Shown: positions 42,143-50,079, numbered from the stretch's first letter. The stretch is 64,000 nucleotides of DNA from Trinickia dabaoshanensis (GCF_002879885.1 NZ_PNYA01000012.1:124001-188000); one strand, 5' to 3'. Numbers and translations: made by a program. Notes: generated from the sequence alone by a model not told the origin.

Positions 42143-42886
42143 TCAAGCGACCTTCTTCACGCCGAACAACCGCTCACGTTCGCGACGGAAGATGCCTTCC
42201 GCCGGACTGCCTTGAAAGATCGGGATCGCGATCTGCTCGGCCCTGCGCAGCAAGTCATCCGCTTCCTGGCGCTGCTTTGGCGGATCGAGATCGGCGCGAT
42301 GCATCGACAGGCGCAGAGCGTCGCGAATCGCTTCCAGCTTGTTCCGGGTCGTGGCGATCTCGTCGCTGTTGTAAATGTCGACGAAGCGCTCACGTCCCCA
42401 GCCATCGCGTTCGGAACGCTCGTGCGTCGCGCGGCAAGCGTGCCGCAGCGTTTCGAGCATCAATGCCACCTGATCGTCAACGTTATGCAAATACGCCAGG
42501 ATCACGGGCATGTCTTTGTCCGGGTCTTGATCGGGCACGGTCGGATGGGTATGGCCTTCGAGCAGCCACGAGAGTTGCGCTTCGCGGCCGTCCAGCGCGC
42601 TCTGCGCCATCATCGAGCGAAGCATGGCCGCCTGGTAGGCTTCGCGCGCTTGATTAGCCGCATGCCACGCCTCCAACTCTGCGACTCGGGCTTTCTCTGC
42701 GGCTAGGGCGAGTGCCGGCAGTTCCCTCCGGCGCCGGGTCGGGAGGCTTGCCAATTCGGACGCCCACGCACGACGCAGTTCGATCTTCGCCGCATCCGTG
42801 TCGCGCTGATCTTCGTCCTGCTGAAGCAGTCCAGACTTCGCGATCCGGCCAATCAGTTCGGCGCTTCTCTCAAAGACGGAAACCAT
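42143..42886 (-). CDS. Hypothetical coiled-coil-rich protein
   Basis: A protein of 247 aa starting MVSVFERSAELIGRIAKSGLL, with GGAG 8 nt before the ATG. It is almost wholly helical and charged, with heptad-like Ala/Leu/Glu stretches at about residues 30-110 (ALAAEKARVAELEAWHAA) and 180-240. I do not recognise a family. Its place behind two small genes and before terS on the same strand suggests a late or packaging-type unit, but no specific role can be claimed. Confidence 0.7.
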   Translation of the reverse strand: MVSVFERSAELIGRIAKSGLLQQDEDQRDTDAAKIELRRAWASELASLPTRRRRELPALALAAEKARVAELEAWHAANQAREAYQAAMLRSMMAQSALDGREAQLSWLLEGHTHPTVPDQDPDKDMPVILAYLHNVDDQVALMLETLRHACRATHERSERDGWGRERFVDIYNSDEIATTRNKLEAIRDALRLSMHRADLDPPKQRQEADDLLRRAEQIAIPIFQGSPAEGIFRRERERLFGVKKVA

Positions 42887-42922
42887 GATGCGTTCTCCAC
42901 GATGAATACGATGGTTTGGATA

Positions 42923-42944
42923 ACCGGCTCAATTTTGAGCCGGT
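42923..42944. repeat. CTCAA-TT-TTGAG palindrome
   Basis: Perfect 10-bp arms ACCGGCTCAA/TTGAGCCGGT around TT. It lies 37 bp upstream of the coiled-coil gene's start. Confidence 0.65.
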
Positions 42945-42978
42945 AGAATTGCGGCGAGCATCAACCGGCCGGCTACCA

Positions 42979-42992
42979 CCTCAAATTTGAGG
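42979..42992. repeat. CCTCAAATTTGAGG palindrome
   Basis: A 14-bp perfect palindrome with the same CTCAA-nn-TTGAG core. It overlaps the stop codon of the 90-aa gene. Confidence 0.6.
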
Positions 42993-43253
42993 CGGCCTAT
43001 CATCATCGAAGCGGGCAGCCAGCGCCCAGGAAACGACCGCGTTGTGCAACGGCAGACCGTTCGCATCGAGCCAGCATGCATTGCCTTGGTCATCCAGACA
43101 GAAACGGGCTTGGCGATATTTCGGCCCCCTGATATGGCAGCTGTCCAGATCGACCTCGACCAGCACGTCGTTGACGCCGTTGTCGTGGATCAGTGACGAC
43201 AATGCGGCAACCGCTGTGGACGGATCGTTCCAGGTGACGGTGGGAATCGACAT
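42981..43253 (-). CDS. Small hypothetical island protein, 90 aa
   Basis: A protein starting MSIPTVTWNDPSTAVAALSSL with a good AGGAG ribosome site. It is unrecognised and acidic. Part of it lines up by eye with the product of the next gene upstream: LIHDNGVNDVLVEVDL with LDLSNGRVKNVIVQ, and CLDDQGNACWLDANGLPL with VLRNGTGIFVDAESGRLL. The pair may be diverged duplicates. It precedes the coiled-coil gene on the same strand. Confidence 0.65.
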   Translation of the reverse strand: MSIPTVTWNDPSTAVAALSSLIHDNGVNDVLVEVDLDSCHIRGPKYRQARFCLDDQGNACWLDANGLPLHNAVVSWALAARFDDDRPPQI

Positions 43254-43288
43254 AGCAACTCCTTGAACGTGAGATGAGGCGGCCGGCT

Positions 43289-43543
43289 TTAAGCGCGCGC
43301 CAGAATCCAGCCGCTGGGGTACAGCAAGCGACCGCTCTCAGCGTCGACAAAAATGCCGGTGCCGTTTCGAAGGACATACTCGGCCATGACATATCGCTCA
43401 CGATGCCTTGGCGGGAAATGCGGATTGCACCGGCGTTGCACGATCACGTTCTTGACCCGGCCGTTGCTGAGATCAAGCAGCGGCTTGAGCGCATCGGGCG
43501 CCGTGTCGGGATGCGCCCACCGGATAGGCTCGATTGAAGGCAT
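43289..43543 (-). CDS. Small hypothetical island protein, 84 aa
   Basis: A protein starting MPSIEPIRWAHPDTAPDALKP with a strong AGGAGG ribosome site 7 nt before the ATG. No known family. It contains NPHFPPRHRERYVMAEYVL and ends YPSGWILARA. It appears related to the 90-aa protein encoded 35 bp downstream. It is the first gene of the minus-strand run that ends with terS. Confidence 0.65.
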   Translation of the reverse strand: MPSIEPIRWAHPDTAPDALKPLLDLSNGRVKNVIVQRRCNPHFPPRHRERYVMAEYVLRNGTGIFVDAESGRLLYPSGWILARA

Positions 43544-44061
43544 ACGGACCTCCTGATAAGGAATGCCACACAGGTTTCGTCGTCCCGATTTTGCTTTGAC
43601 GTTCGTGTCGATTGCTCGCGGCTTGCCGGCCTCGATCGCCATCGTGCGGCTTAACGTTGGGACCGCAACGCCGGAGGCGGTCACGATCGACACTTAGCGA
43701 CTATTGATCGATTCGCGATACGCAAGCGGCACGGGCTGCGAGACAAGCGCTTCAATGACACGCCGATAGCAGACGGAAAGGTCATTCATGTTGCGAAAAT
43801 ATACGCCCATCTCCTCGTAGAAGAAACATCCTGCCCGTCATACATCAATGACGCTGGGTCTCGTACGGCAAGGCCGCGCAAAGGGGGTGTCAAAACGACA
43901 CCCCCTTCGGTGACGCACGTGCGCGGGACATGCTTCGCTCGGACGGTTTGCGGCGTGAGGGCATGCCCGACTTTCCGCGCACCGGAAAGTGATATGCTCA
44001 CGCACGCGCCGCGTTGACAAACGTGAACAGCGCAAACGACAAAAATCATCTGAGAGAGCAT
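43544..44061. other. 518-bp divergent non-coding region with hairpins
   Basis: No credible gene. It holds AAGGGGGTGTC/GACACCCCCTT (43881-43907, 11-bp arms, 5-nt loop). A nested structure at 43953-44003 has outer arms GCGTGAG/CTCACGC and inner arms CTTTCCG/CGGAAAG. The nested structure lies 59 bp before the next plus-strand gene and covers a possible -10 TATGCT. Confidence 0.5.
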
Positions 44062-44526
44062 ATGGGCCAATCCTGCGCGGCCGGGTTCTATCCGGCATTC
44101 AAACAGAACATGGAAGCCATCGGCCTGACGGTCCCCACTGGTCTATTCGCGACGCAACAGCAAGCGGCATCGACGATTGGGCAACTGTTGGGCCTCGTGA
44201 AGACGTTCGGCATGAAAGTCACCATTCGCGAACTCATTGGCGCCGGCACGCTGACCGATTTTCTCGGCGCGGCGGCGGCATACTCGGCGGCGTTTTATGT
44301 GGGCGGCGCGATCGGAAGCCTGATCGTTGCGACGGACAAAACGCTCGGTTGCAAGGTTGGTCCGGTCGCCATTGGACAAATTCACCGCGCGATGCTGGGC
44401 GGGAGCGTGGTGCTTATTGCGCCGATGCAAGCGCTACTACTGCAACATCCCGAAATCGTCGATGTGTCGATGCCCAATCGCCGTTCATACGGTGCATGGG
44501 CTCGTGCTGCTGGAGCCGCGCAATGA
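44062..44526 (+). CDS. Hypothetical hydrophobic protein
   Basis: A protein of 154 aa starting MGQSCAAGFYPAFKQNMEAI; a TTG at 44014 would add 16 residues. Hydrophobic stretches around 70-95 (LGAAAAYSAAFYVGGAIGSLI) and 115-130 (AMLGGSVVLIAPMQALLL) suggest membrane insertion. I do not recognise it. Its stop overlaps the next gene's start by 4 bp (ATGA), so the two membrane proteins are co-translated. Confidence 0.65.
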   Translation: MGQSCAAGFYPAFKQNMEAIGLTVPTGLFATQQQAASTIGQLLGLVKTFGMKVTIRELIGAGTLTDFLGAAAAYSAAFYVGGAIGSLIVATDKTLGCKVGPVAIGQIHRAMLGGSVVLIAPMQALLLQHPEIVDVSMPNRRSYGAWARAAGAAQ

Positions 44527-44744
44527 AAGCATGGTTGATCGATCGCGGGTTGCTCGTGCTTACGGCTCTTGTTCTCGCCGGCGCCGCCTGGGCGGCTATC
44601 CACTATCTCGGCGAGTCGTATTTTTCGGTTTCGACGACGGTGCTAATTATCGTGCTGTTTGTCGAGAATTGGCGTCTGCAAAAACTGCTGCGCGAGCATG
44701 GCATTTCTACGCGCTGGCACAAGCGAGCGAAAGATCGGCCGTGA
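44523..44744 (+). CDS. Small two-helix membrane protein
   Basis: A protein of 73 aa starting MKAWLIDRGLLVLTALVLAGAAW. Two hydrophobic segments (about 9-28 and 36-51) are followed by a basic tail STRWHKRAKDRP. It overlaps the preceding gene by 4 bp. Size and shape are holin-like, but there is no lysin gene nearby, so this is only a resemblance. It could equally be part of a two-protein membrane-active module. Confidence 0.6.
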   Translation: MKAWLIDRGLLVLTALVLAGAAWAAIHYLGESYFSVSTTVLIIVLFVENWRLQKLLREHGISTRWHKRAKDRP

Positions 44745-44813
44745 CACTCTCGGCGTGTTGCGCATGAACGCGAGCACAGCATTGACTGGCGCTCGTTGAG
44801 CAGGGCAAATTCG

Positions 44814-44833
44814 GTCGGCTTGGCAAAGCCGAC
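44814..44833. terminator. Hairpin between convergent membrane-protein and HEPN genes
   Basis: An 8-bp perfect stem GTCGGCTT/AAGCCGAC with a GGCA loop, in the gap between convergent genes. No T-run. Confidence 0.45.
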
Positions 44834-44924
44834 TTGCGCTAACGCCTTGCCCTTTCTGATTTCAAATCTGGGTGGGCCGAATCAACTCGACAACGCCGTC
44901 GCGTTGCGCTTACGTTGCCTCGAA

Positions 44925-45629
44925 TTATTCCCAGAAGCCCGCACTGGCGCGCGCCAATTGAACGTCTAGCGAGTCCCACGCGAAACCCGCGTTTCGTATC
45001 AGCATTCCGAGAATCGCTACAAGCCTCTGCATCGCCTGTATCGTCGCGAGCAGGTCGCCCCATTTGATCCCCAGCTTCGCAATGTCGACTAGTTCATATT
45101 TGTCCGCGACGTGACGTACCTCCGTGTGGGCCGTCACCTTGTCGCGAATCGTTCGGAAACCGTTCATCGTGACGCTCGCCGATAAGCGTTGCCACAGATC
45201 CACTGCCTCGTCGTACAACGTATCGAACTGGTGACGTAATTCTCTTTCCTCGTCTGTTTCGATCTGTCGCAGCGCGGCCGCGATGGCAGGATCGGCTTCC
45301 TCCTCGACTGGCGGTAGCTTCCACGTCGCGAATTGTTCCCGGCAACCGCTTCTCAAGTCGTCGTCTGCGAGTTCGGCCATCAGATTACGCAGACTCGGTG
45401 CCCGACCATCACTGTCCATTGTGAGCTTGGCAATATCCTGGCAGCACGACAGGAACAACGTGTGCCTTAGGATTGCAAAGCCGTGCGCACGTCGCCCTGA
45501 GCCCCAGCGACGCGGGACAGCCTCCTCGAAGAGCATCGGCCCAAGCAGTGCATATCGATGGCGAAGTTCAATGAATGCGTCTAGTAGGTGGCTTGCGTGC
45601 GCTTCAATCTTTGCGTGTTTGGACGACAT
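44925..45629 (-). CDS. HEPN-type protein, AbiU2-like (candidate abortive-infection factor)
   Basis: An all-helical protein of 234 aa starting MSSKHAKIEAHASHLLDAF. It contains FRTIRDKVTAHTEVRHVADKYE, giving an R162-x5-H168 motif like the R-x(4-6)-H active site of HEPN RNases. The layout (SCCQDIAKLT early, IRDKVTAH late) resembles the AbiU2 group. HEPN proteins often cut RNA in phage defence or toxin systems. It follows the S49 protease gene by 64 bp. Family assignment is by eye and tentative. Confidence 0.6.
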   Translation of the reverse strand: MSSKHAKIEAHASHLLDAFIELRHRYALLGPMLFEEAVPRRWGSGRRAHGFAILRHTLFLSCCQDIAKLTMDSDGRAPSLRNLMAELADDDLRSGCREQFATWKLPPVEEEADPAIAAALRQIETDEERELRHQFDTLYDEAVDLWQRLSASVTMNGFRTIRDKVTAHTEVRHVADKYELVDIAKLGIKWGDLLATIQAMQRLVAILGMLIRNAGFAWDSLDVQLARASAGFWE

Positions 45630-45693
45630 GGTGCTCTGAGCGGCAAATAGGAAGTTGGCGATTATTGACCGGGATGCACGACTGCCTGCGCGA

Positions 45694-46689
45694 TTAGAGA
45701 GCAAGCAGGTCGATTTCGCGATGGCGCGCGGTGGCGTCGTATGTTGCCTTACGCGATTCTCCGGTCAAAGACGGGCGGCTCAACGCGGAAATCACCCATG
45801 CACGTTCCTGCAACGTAGCGGCGCGCGATGGGACCCTGATTGTCTTGTCCCGGCCGATGCGCTGCGCGAGGCGCCGTACGACCTCGTCAAGCGTCGTCAC
45901 CCCGTCGACCATTCCCTCGTGTTTCGCTGTTTGCGCGTCGAGCACGCGGCCTTGGCCGTATCCCTGGTGGACCATAGATGCTGTGACCCCGCGATGTTTC
46001 GCTACAGCGTCGACAAACATGCGGTGATACTCGTTCACGCGCGACTGTATGTGCTGTCGTGCATCCGCGTTGAGCGGTGCGAACGGGCTGCTCTCGGTTT
46101 TGTAATTGCCGGCCTTGATCAAGGTCGTGCTGATGCCGGCGCGCTCTAAGCTCCGGGATAGGTTCTGGTGTGCGGCGACGATCCCGATCGAACCAACTTC
46201 CCCGCCGCTGGTGACGTACACCTCACTCGCCGCACTCGCGAGCCAATAGGCCCCGGCAGCGGCGAGGCTATTAGCGATTGCAAATATGGGCTTGCGCTCA
46301 CGTGCCCGGCAAATCTCTTCGGCCACTTCAGCAACGCCATAGACGCTGCCCCCGGGCGAATCGATGTCGAGCAGAATGCCGCCGACCGAATCGTCGGCGA
46401 GCGCGGCGCGGAACGCTTGCGTGAAGCGCCATAGGCTCACGAAACCGAGTGCCTCGCCGCGCGCGTCCGTCCTTTGCGCCAACACGCCGTAAAGCGGCAA
46501 TACGGCGATCGCGCCATTGCCGGTCGGACGGCAGTTCCTTGCGCTGATGGCGCCGTAGATTCGCGCATGGGGCGTTGAGTCGAGCCCGTGCCCGGCAGCC
46601 GAAGCCTCAAGCGCGGCGCGGACGAATTGAAGGCGGTTGGGAACGATGGCCCAAGGCCCAGCAATCAATTCGGCAATCGACGGCTGCAT
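45694..46689 (-). CDS. S49 (SppA/ClpP-like) peptidase, phage head-protease type
   Basis: A protein of 331 aa starting MQPSIAELIAGPWAIVPNRLQ, with AGGAG before the ATG. The S49 fold is clear: LDIDSPGGSVYG, ANSLAAAGAYWLASAA, nucleophile S167 in GGEVGSIGIVAAH and general base K197 in IKAGNYKTESSPFAP. There is no signal peptide, which fits the cytosolic prohead proteases of lambda-like phages. No capsid or scaffold gene is found beside it. It may process a helper phage's scaffold or be a remnant of a head module. Confidence 0.85.
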   Translation of the reverse strand: MQPSIAELIAGPWAIVPNRLQFVRAALEASAAGHGLDSTPHARIYGAISARNCRPTGNGAIAVLPLYGVLAQRTDARGEALGFVSLWRFTQAFRAALADDSVGGILLDIDSPGGSVYGVAEVAEEICRARERKPIFAIANSLAAAGAYWLASAASEVYVTSGGEVGSIGIVAAHQNLSRSLERAGISTTLIKAGNYKTESSPFAPLNADARQHIQSRVNEYHRMFVDAVAKHRGVTASMVHQGYGQGRVLDAQTAKHEGMVDGVTTLDEVVRRLAQRIGRDKTIRVPSRAATLQERAWVISALSRPSLTGESRKATYDATARHREIDLLAL

Positions 46690-46894
46690 GAAATTCTCCT
46701 TCTGCACGCCTATGCATCGGCGTCATGCGTAGTGTGGCACGGCTCGCGATGATCGGAGCAAAGAGGAGCGAGGTCCGACACGACGCACGGGCGGGCTCTG
46801 CGCGCCGGCGAACGTCACCGATTTAAACCGGCCAAAAGCGGCCGTCACCGTCCCTCTGCTTGCGTGTTGAACGTCGCATGACTGATCGCAGGGC

Positions 46895-47725
46895 CTACAG
46901 AACCAAATCTCTTACAGGCGGCAAACAATCGCGCTCAATACATGCAACTATGAGTCGCCTTAACAGCTCAACTGACTCCAGGACGCTTTCGTGCTGATCA
47001 CCTTTTAGCTTACCTCCATGCACTGCCTTTGAACGCACATTGTAGAGACGTTTGACGTCGGCAAAAAGTGTCTTCTGTAGGTCAACGTCTCCGGGCGCAA
47101 GGAACTTCGCGGTGTAAAGACTGACGCGGAAAACGATCTCCGAATCGACTCCGAACAGCCCTTCTATCCCTGCCCAGAGAAGAGCCAATTGCGCTCGCGG
47201 CAGAGAGTGCCAGTGATATGTTGCGAGGCAGTGCACCGCGTTTTGAAACCCATGCTGAGTAAGCAGCGATTGGGCTTTACCGAAATTGCTTTCAAGCCAC
47301 ATGCACTCCGCTTCGTTGAGAACCCGAGAATCCTTCCCAAGAGGGGCTAAGATTCGATAGTCGATAACGTTGAGGCGGCTTCGCTCGGTGAAGTGAGCTG
47401 CGGCTGCCGTTGACTGAAGCCCGCAATTGACAGGCACGCCGAAGATTGCGCTCAGCAATAAGACGTCCCAGAGAGAGTTCCAAGCGCGTGTTGCTACGTC
47501 AGCTCTGCCCATGCCGGCGATGCGAAGTTGACATTCGACCCAGGGCAACTGCAACAAGGCGAAATGCCTGTCGAGGAGATTGAGTCCCGCTAGAAGCGGG
47601 CGGGGGCCAACCTGTTCTCCCCAAGGGAGCAATTCGAGACCATCGGCCAGTCGGATACTCCGCGGAACCTTGATACCACTAAGCAACAAATACGTTGTGC
47701 GCCGCCCCCCGATGACTCTTGGCAT
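46895..47725 (-). CDS. Apea-like HEPN-domain protein (candidate RNase/defence factor)
   Basis: A protein of 276 aa when started at MPRVIGGRRTTYLLLSG, preceded by AGGCAGGA 5 nt before the ATG; an upstream ATG at 47758 would add 11 residues. The C-terminal third (about 175-265) has LPRAQLALLWAGIEGLFGVD and LYNVRSKAVHGG, giving R231-x4-H236, the pattern of Apea-type HEPN domains. The N-terminal part is unrecognised. HEPN proteins of this type are common in phage-defence loci. No catalytic test is possible from sequence. Confidence 0.6.
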   Translation of the reverse strand: MPRVIGGRRTTYLLLSGIKVPRSIRLADGLELLPWGEQVGPRPLLAGLNLLDRHFALLQLPWVECQLRIAGMGRADVATRAWNSLWDVLLLSAIFGVPVNCGLQSTAAAAHFTERSRLNVIDYRILAPLGKDSRVLNEAECMWLESNFGKAQSLLTQHGFQNAVHCLATYHWHSLPRAQLALLWAGIEGLFGVDSEIVFRVSLYTAKFLAPGDVDLQKTLFADVKRLYNVRSKAVHGGKLKGDQHESVLESVELLRRLIVACIERDCLPPVRDLVL

Positions 47726-47856
47726 AAAGTCCTGCCTTCGAACTGGATTCACGTGCATTGATGCTAACACTTCGATGTGGCGGTCACGGCGTGCGTACCA
47801 CCCGGCCGCTTGGCAGTGCAGAGATCGTGCGGCTGCTTTAGGATGTGGAGAACGCA

Positions 47857-48087
47857 ATGGCGAATGACCCGCAACGGGCCGATATGCGCCGCCCGCACGT
47901 CGCCGGCTCGCCCGAGCGGCGCGATAGCATCCTATGGCTCCGTGCGGCCACGAGGAGACGCTCACGCAGCGGGGATGGACGGCTCGAAGTCACTGCGTTT
48001 CGGCCATTCACCATTGTGACGCTAAGCGTTGCGGTGGCCGCCGAACGGCACGAGCAGCGCGATCGCGAAAGCAGGCGCGCGGGCTAG
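47857..48087 (+). CDS. Possible small protein, 76 aa
   Basis: A frame starting MANDPQRADMRRPHVAGSP with GGAG 6 nt before the ATG; the same GTGGAGAACGCA context precedes the coiled-coil gene's start. The product is Arg-rich with a hydrophobic piece near the middle and no recognised domain. Composition looks poor for a real protein, so it may be chance or a gene remnant. Confidence 0.25.
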   Translation: MANDPQRADMRRPHVAGSPERRDSILWLRAATRRRSRSGDGRLEVTAFRPFTIVTLSVAVAAERHEQRDRESRRAG

Positions 48088-48169
48088 TTGCTAACCATCC
48101 GCGCTTTCCTCGACGATCACTGTGAGACGTGGCTGATCGCTCACCGCAAGATACTCAGCCAACCAAAAC

Positions 48170-48853
48170 TTAATACTCGTCGCCCGACGAAGAGCCTCGC
48201 ATATTTGATAATGTTTTCAACCCCATTACATTTCGACTCGCGGAGAATCTCATTGCCCAGTCAATCTGCTCTCCTGAGGGAACCGGATTGGGAGATCCAA
48301 AACGATCTAAAAATCCTCTTAGATGATCGAGGTAACCGGAAATAAACTGATCGCTGTTTTTGGCGCTAATCAATAAAAATGCTTCCGATGATCCAGAAAA
48401 TTCCCCAAGCTGCTTCGCAGAAAAGACCGGCCGTCGAAGTTCCGCCGACCTTGCGATTAATATTGTTCTCACGCACCACGCGACACGCCTATTAAAAAAA
48501 ATGTAGTCGCGAAATTTCTCTGCATTTTTCAATAAAAACCACGCAAGATCAGAAGCCAGATCGATTTCCTGTTCGTAACTATTTTTATAGTTGAAGCTTT
48601 CGCGAATAAAATCAAATTCGCCGGATGAATCAAATAAGGGCCTGCTTTCCAGTGCAATGTGCAAAATGAAAAGATCGCCAGAATTCGCACGTTGGATCGC
48701 TAAATCGCGAGGGTAGCACGCCATGTTGATATTGGCCTGCACTACCATCCTGTATTCGGCATCGTCGGTAACAGCAAATAAATCAACATCCGAATCTGGC
48801 TGTTGATCGTCGCGGGCGCGGCTCCCGTACAATGCAAGCGCTAAAATTGGCAT
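48170..48853 (-). CDS. Nucleotidyltransferase (MNT-like) with helical C-terminus
   Basis: A protein of 227 aa. The pol-beta nucleotidyltransferase signature is at the very start: G10-S11 in LALYGSRARDD and D22-x-D24 in SDVDLFAV. Residues from about 95 on are helical, like the helical domains that accompany MNT proteins (AWFLLKNAEKFRDYIFF). Its ATG overlaps the stop of the pentapeptide gene by one base (TAATG), so it is coupled to it. Base composition is clearly AT-richer than the flanks. It may modify the partner protein, a nucleotide or RNA; the function is unknown. Confidence 0.75.
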   Translation of the reverse strand: MPILALALYGSRARDDQQPDSDVDLFAVTDDAEYRMVVQANINMACYPRDLAIQRANSGDLFILHIALESRPLFDSSGEFDFIRESFNYKNSYEQEIDLASDLAWFLLKNAEKFRDYIFFNRRVAWCVRTILIARSAELRRPVFSAKQLGEFSGSSEAFLLISAKNSDQFISGYLDHLRGFLDRFGSPNPVPSGEQIDWAMRFSASRNVMGLKTLSNMRGSSSGDEY

Positions 48854-50079
48854 TAGCGTACTCTACTAATTCTGTTAATCACCGTCGGCACAAAGATTGC
48901 GTACCACCATAGACCAAATATAGCATTGATCCCGTAAATAACCTGTGGTATCCAAAGGGTCTTTTCGGCTGCATGCTTTGTATATCCAACCAGCAATGAA
49001 ACGTCAAAAGACGTCATAAAAGCAAGTTTCCAAGTGCAAGCCCCGATAACATCGGGGGCATCACATGTTACACCAGCTTGTTTGTAGATGACCGCAAACA
49101 ACGCGATCATCATTAGTCCTACCAGTGCAGGACGCGCGAGGCTATAGCCCCACTCGTTTACTGCACCTGAAATTTTCAAAATAGAAAGCTCAAGCGAAGC
49201 TTGCAACACTTTCCAAAGTGAAGAAACCTTCTTAAGCGGCTTTGCTTTCGACTCCTTCGTCGGCGGATGGTCTTTCGACCTCAAAACAAATTTTGCACTT
49301 TCCCGTCTAGAAATCAAGGATTGCGTAAGATAAGTTTTTACCGCTTGATAATAGACATTGTCATCCGCATTTCTTTCGTTATTCGATAAAACAGCCCGCG
49401 CCATTTTGACCTTTGTTTCCTCCAGTCGCATTCTCTGATGCGCGGGACTAGTCGGCCCTTTCTGCAGGAGAACCCCGGCGTCCATGTTCGTGTATGCTGA
49501 CATAACGAATTCCCAAGGATTCGAAATCATCGAATCGAAAAATTTCGTTTCTGTGCCGGACACACCAATCTCTGACCAAATGCAATCAATAAACTGACAT
49601 TGCTCAAATGTCGCCAGTGAAAGCGAAACACGTGAAAATTTGCAATTTGAAAATTTCACGCCTTTCCATGTGGCCGATCCCAAATCACACTCTAAAAATT
49701 GACAACTATTAAAAGATAAGTCAACAGATATAAAATTGCCGCGAAAATCACAGTTTTCAAACGAGAACCCTTTTGCCGACCATCGCGTCAGCTTCTTTTT
49801 ATTTACAAAGATCGATAAACGCTCTGCCGTACATTCCGAATACGAGATCCCGGTAACGTTGGAGATATCCCAATCAAACGCACGATCTATGCCGCGGAAG
49901 CTCTCGGAATAGAGTGGGTCCCAATAGCTTGATTTTCGTTTCCCGCTAACGTACTTAGTTAAGATATTCGGATTTGCGGTCGGCCGCGTTCGCGCCTGCT
50001 TGCCGGCAGAATTACCGTTTGCCGATGTCGGTTGTTGAGATCCAGGCTTGGCTTTCGGTGGAAGGTTCGAACTTGTCAT
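48853..50079 (-). CDS. Pentapeptide-repeat protein with C-terminal two-TM channel-like domain
   Basis: A protein of 408 aa. Residues 1-45 are a polar, Pro/Asn/Ser-rich tail. About 100-170 is a pentapeptide-repeat region with Phe/Leu at every fifth position (FENCDFRGNFISVDLSFNSC, then FLECDL, FSNCKF, FEQCQF). After a helical linker, hydrophobic helices at about 315-333 and 378-400 bracket a short re-entrant-looking segment FMTSFDVSLLVGY, like the TM-pore-TM shape of Ion_trans_2 channels. The gene is AT-rich and is followed with one-base overlap by the nucleotidyltransferase gene. A membrane-acting effector is a reasonable guess. Confidence 0.7.
   Translation of the reverse strand: MTSSNLPPKAKPGSQQPTSANGNSAGKQARTRPTANPNILTKYVSGKRKSSYWDPLYSESFRGIDRAFDWDISNVTGISYSECTAERLSIFVNKKKLTRWSAKGFSFENCDFRGNFISVDLSFNSCQFLECDLGSATWKGVKFSNCKFSRVSLSLATFEQCQFIDCIWSEIGVSGTETKFFDSMISNPWEFVMSAYTNMDAGVLLQKGPTSPAHQRMRLEETKVKMARAVLSNNERNADDNVYYQAVKTYLTQSLISRRESAKFVLRSKDHPPTKESKAKPLKKVSSLWKVLQASLELSILKISGAVNEWGYSLARPALVGLMMIALFAVIYKQAGVTCDAPDVIGACTWKLAFMTSFDVSLLVGYTKHAAEKTLWIPQVIYGINAIFGLWWYAIFVPTVINRISRVR

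Noticed and set aside
48170-50079. CBASS-type cyclase plus membrane effector
   Set aside because: The nucleotidyltransferase is short (227 aa) with an MNT-style start and lacks the layout of CD-NTases, and there are no Cap2/Cap3-type partners.
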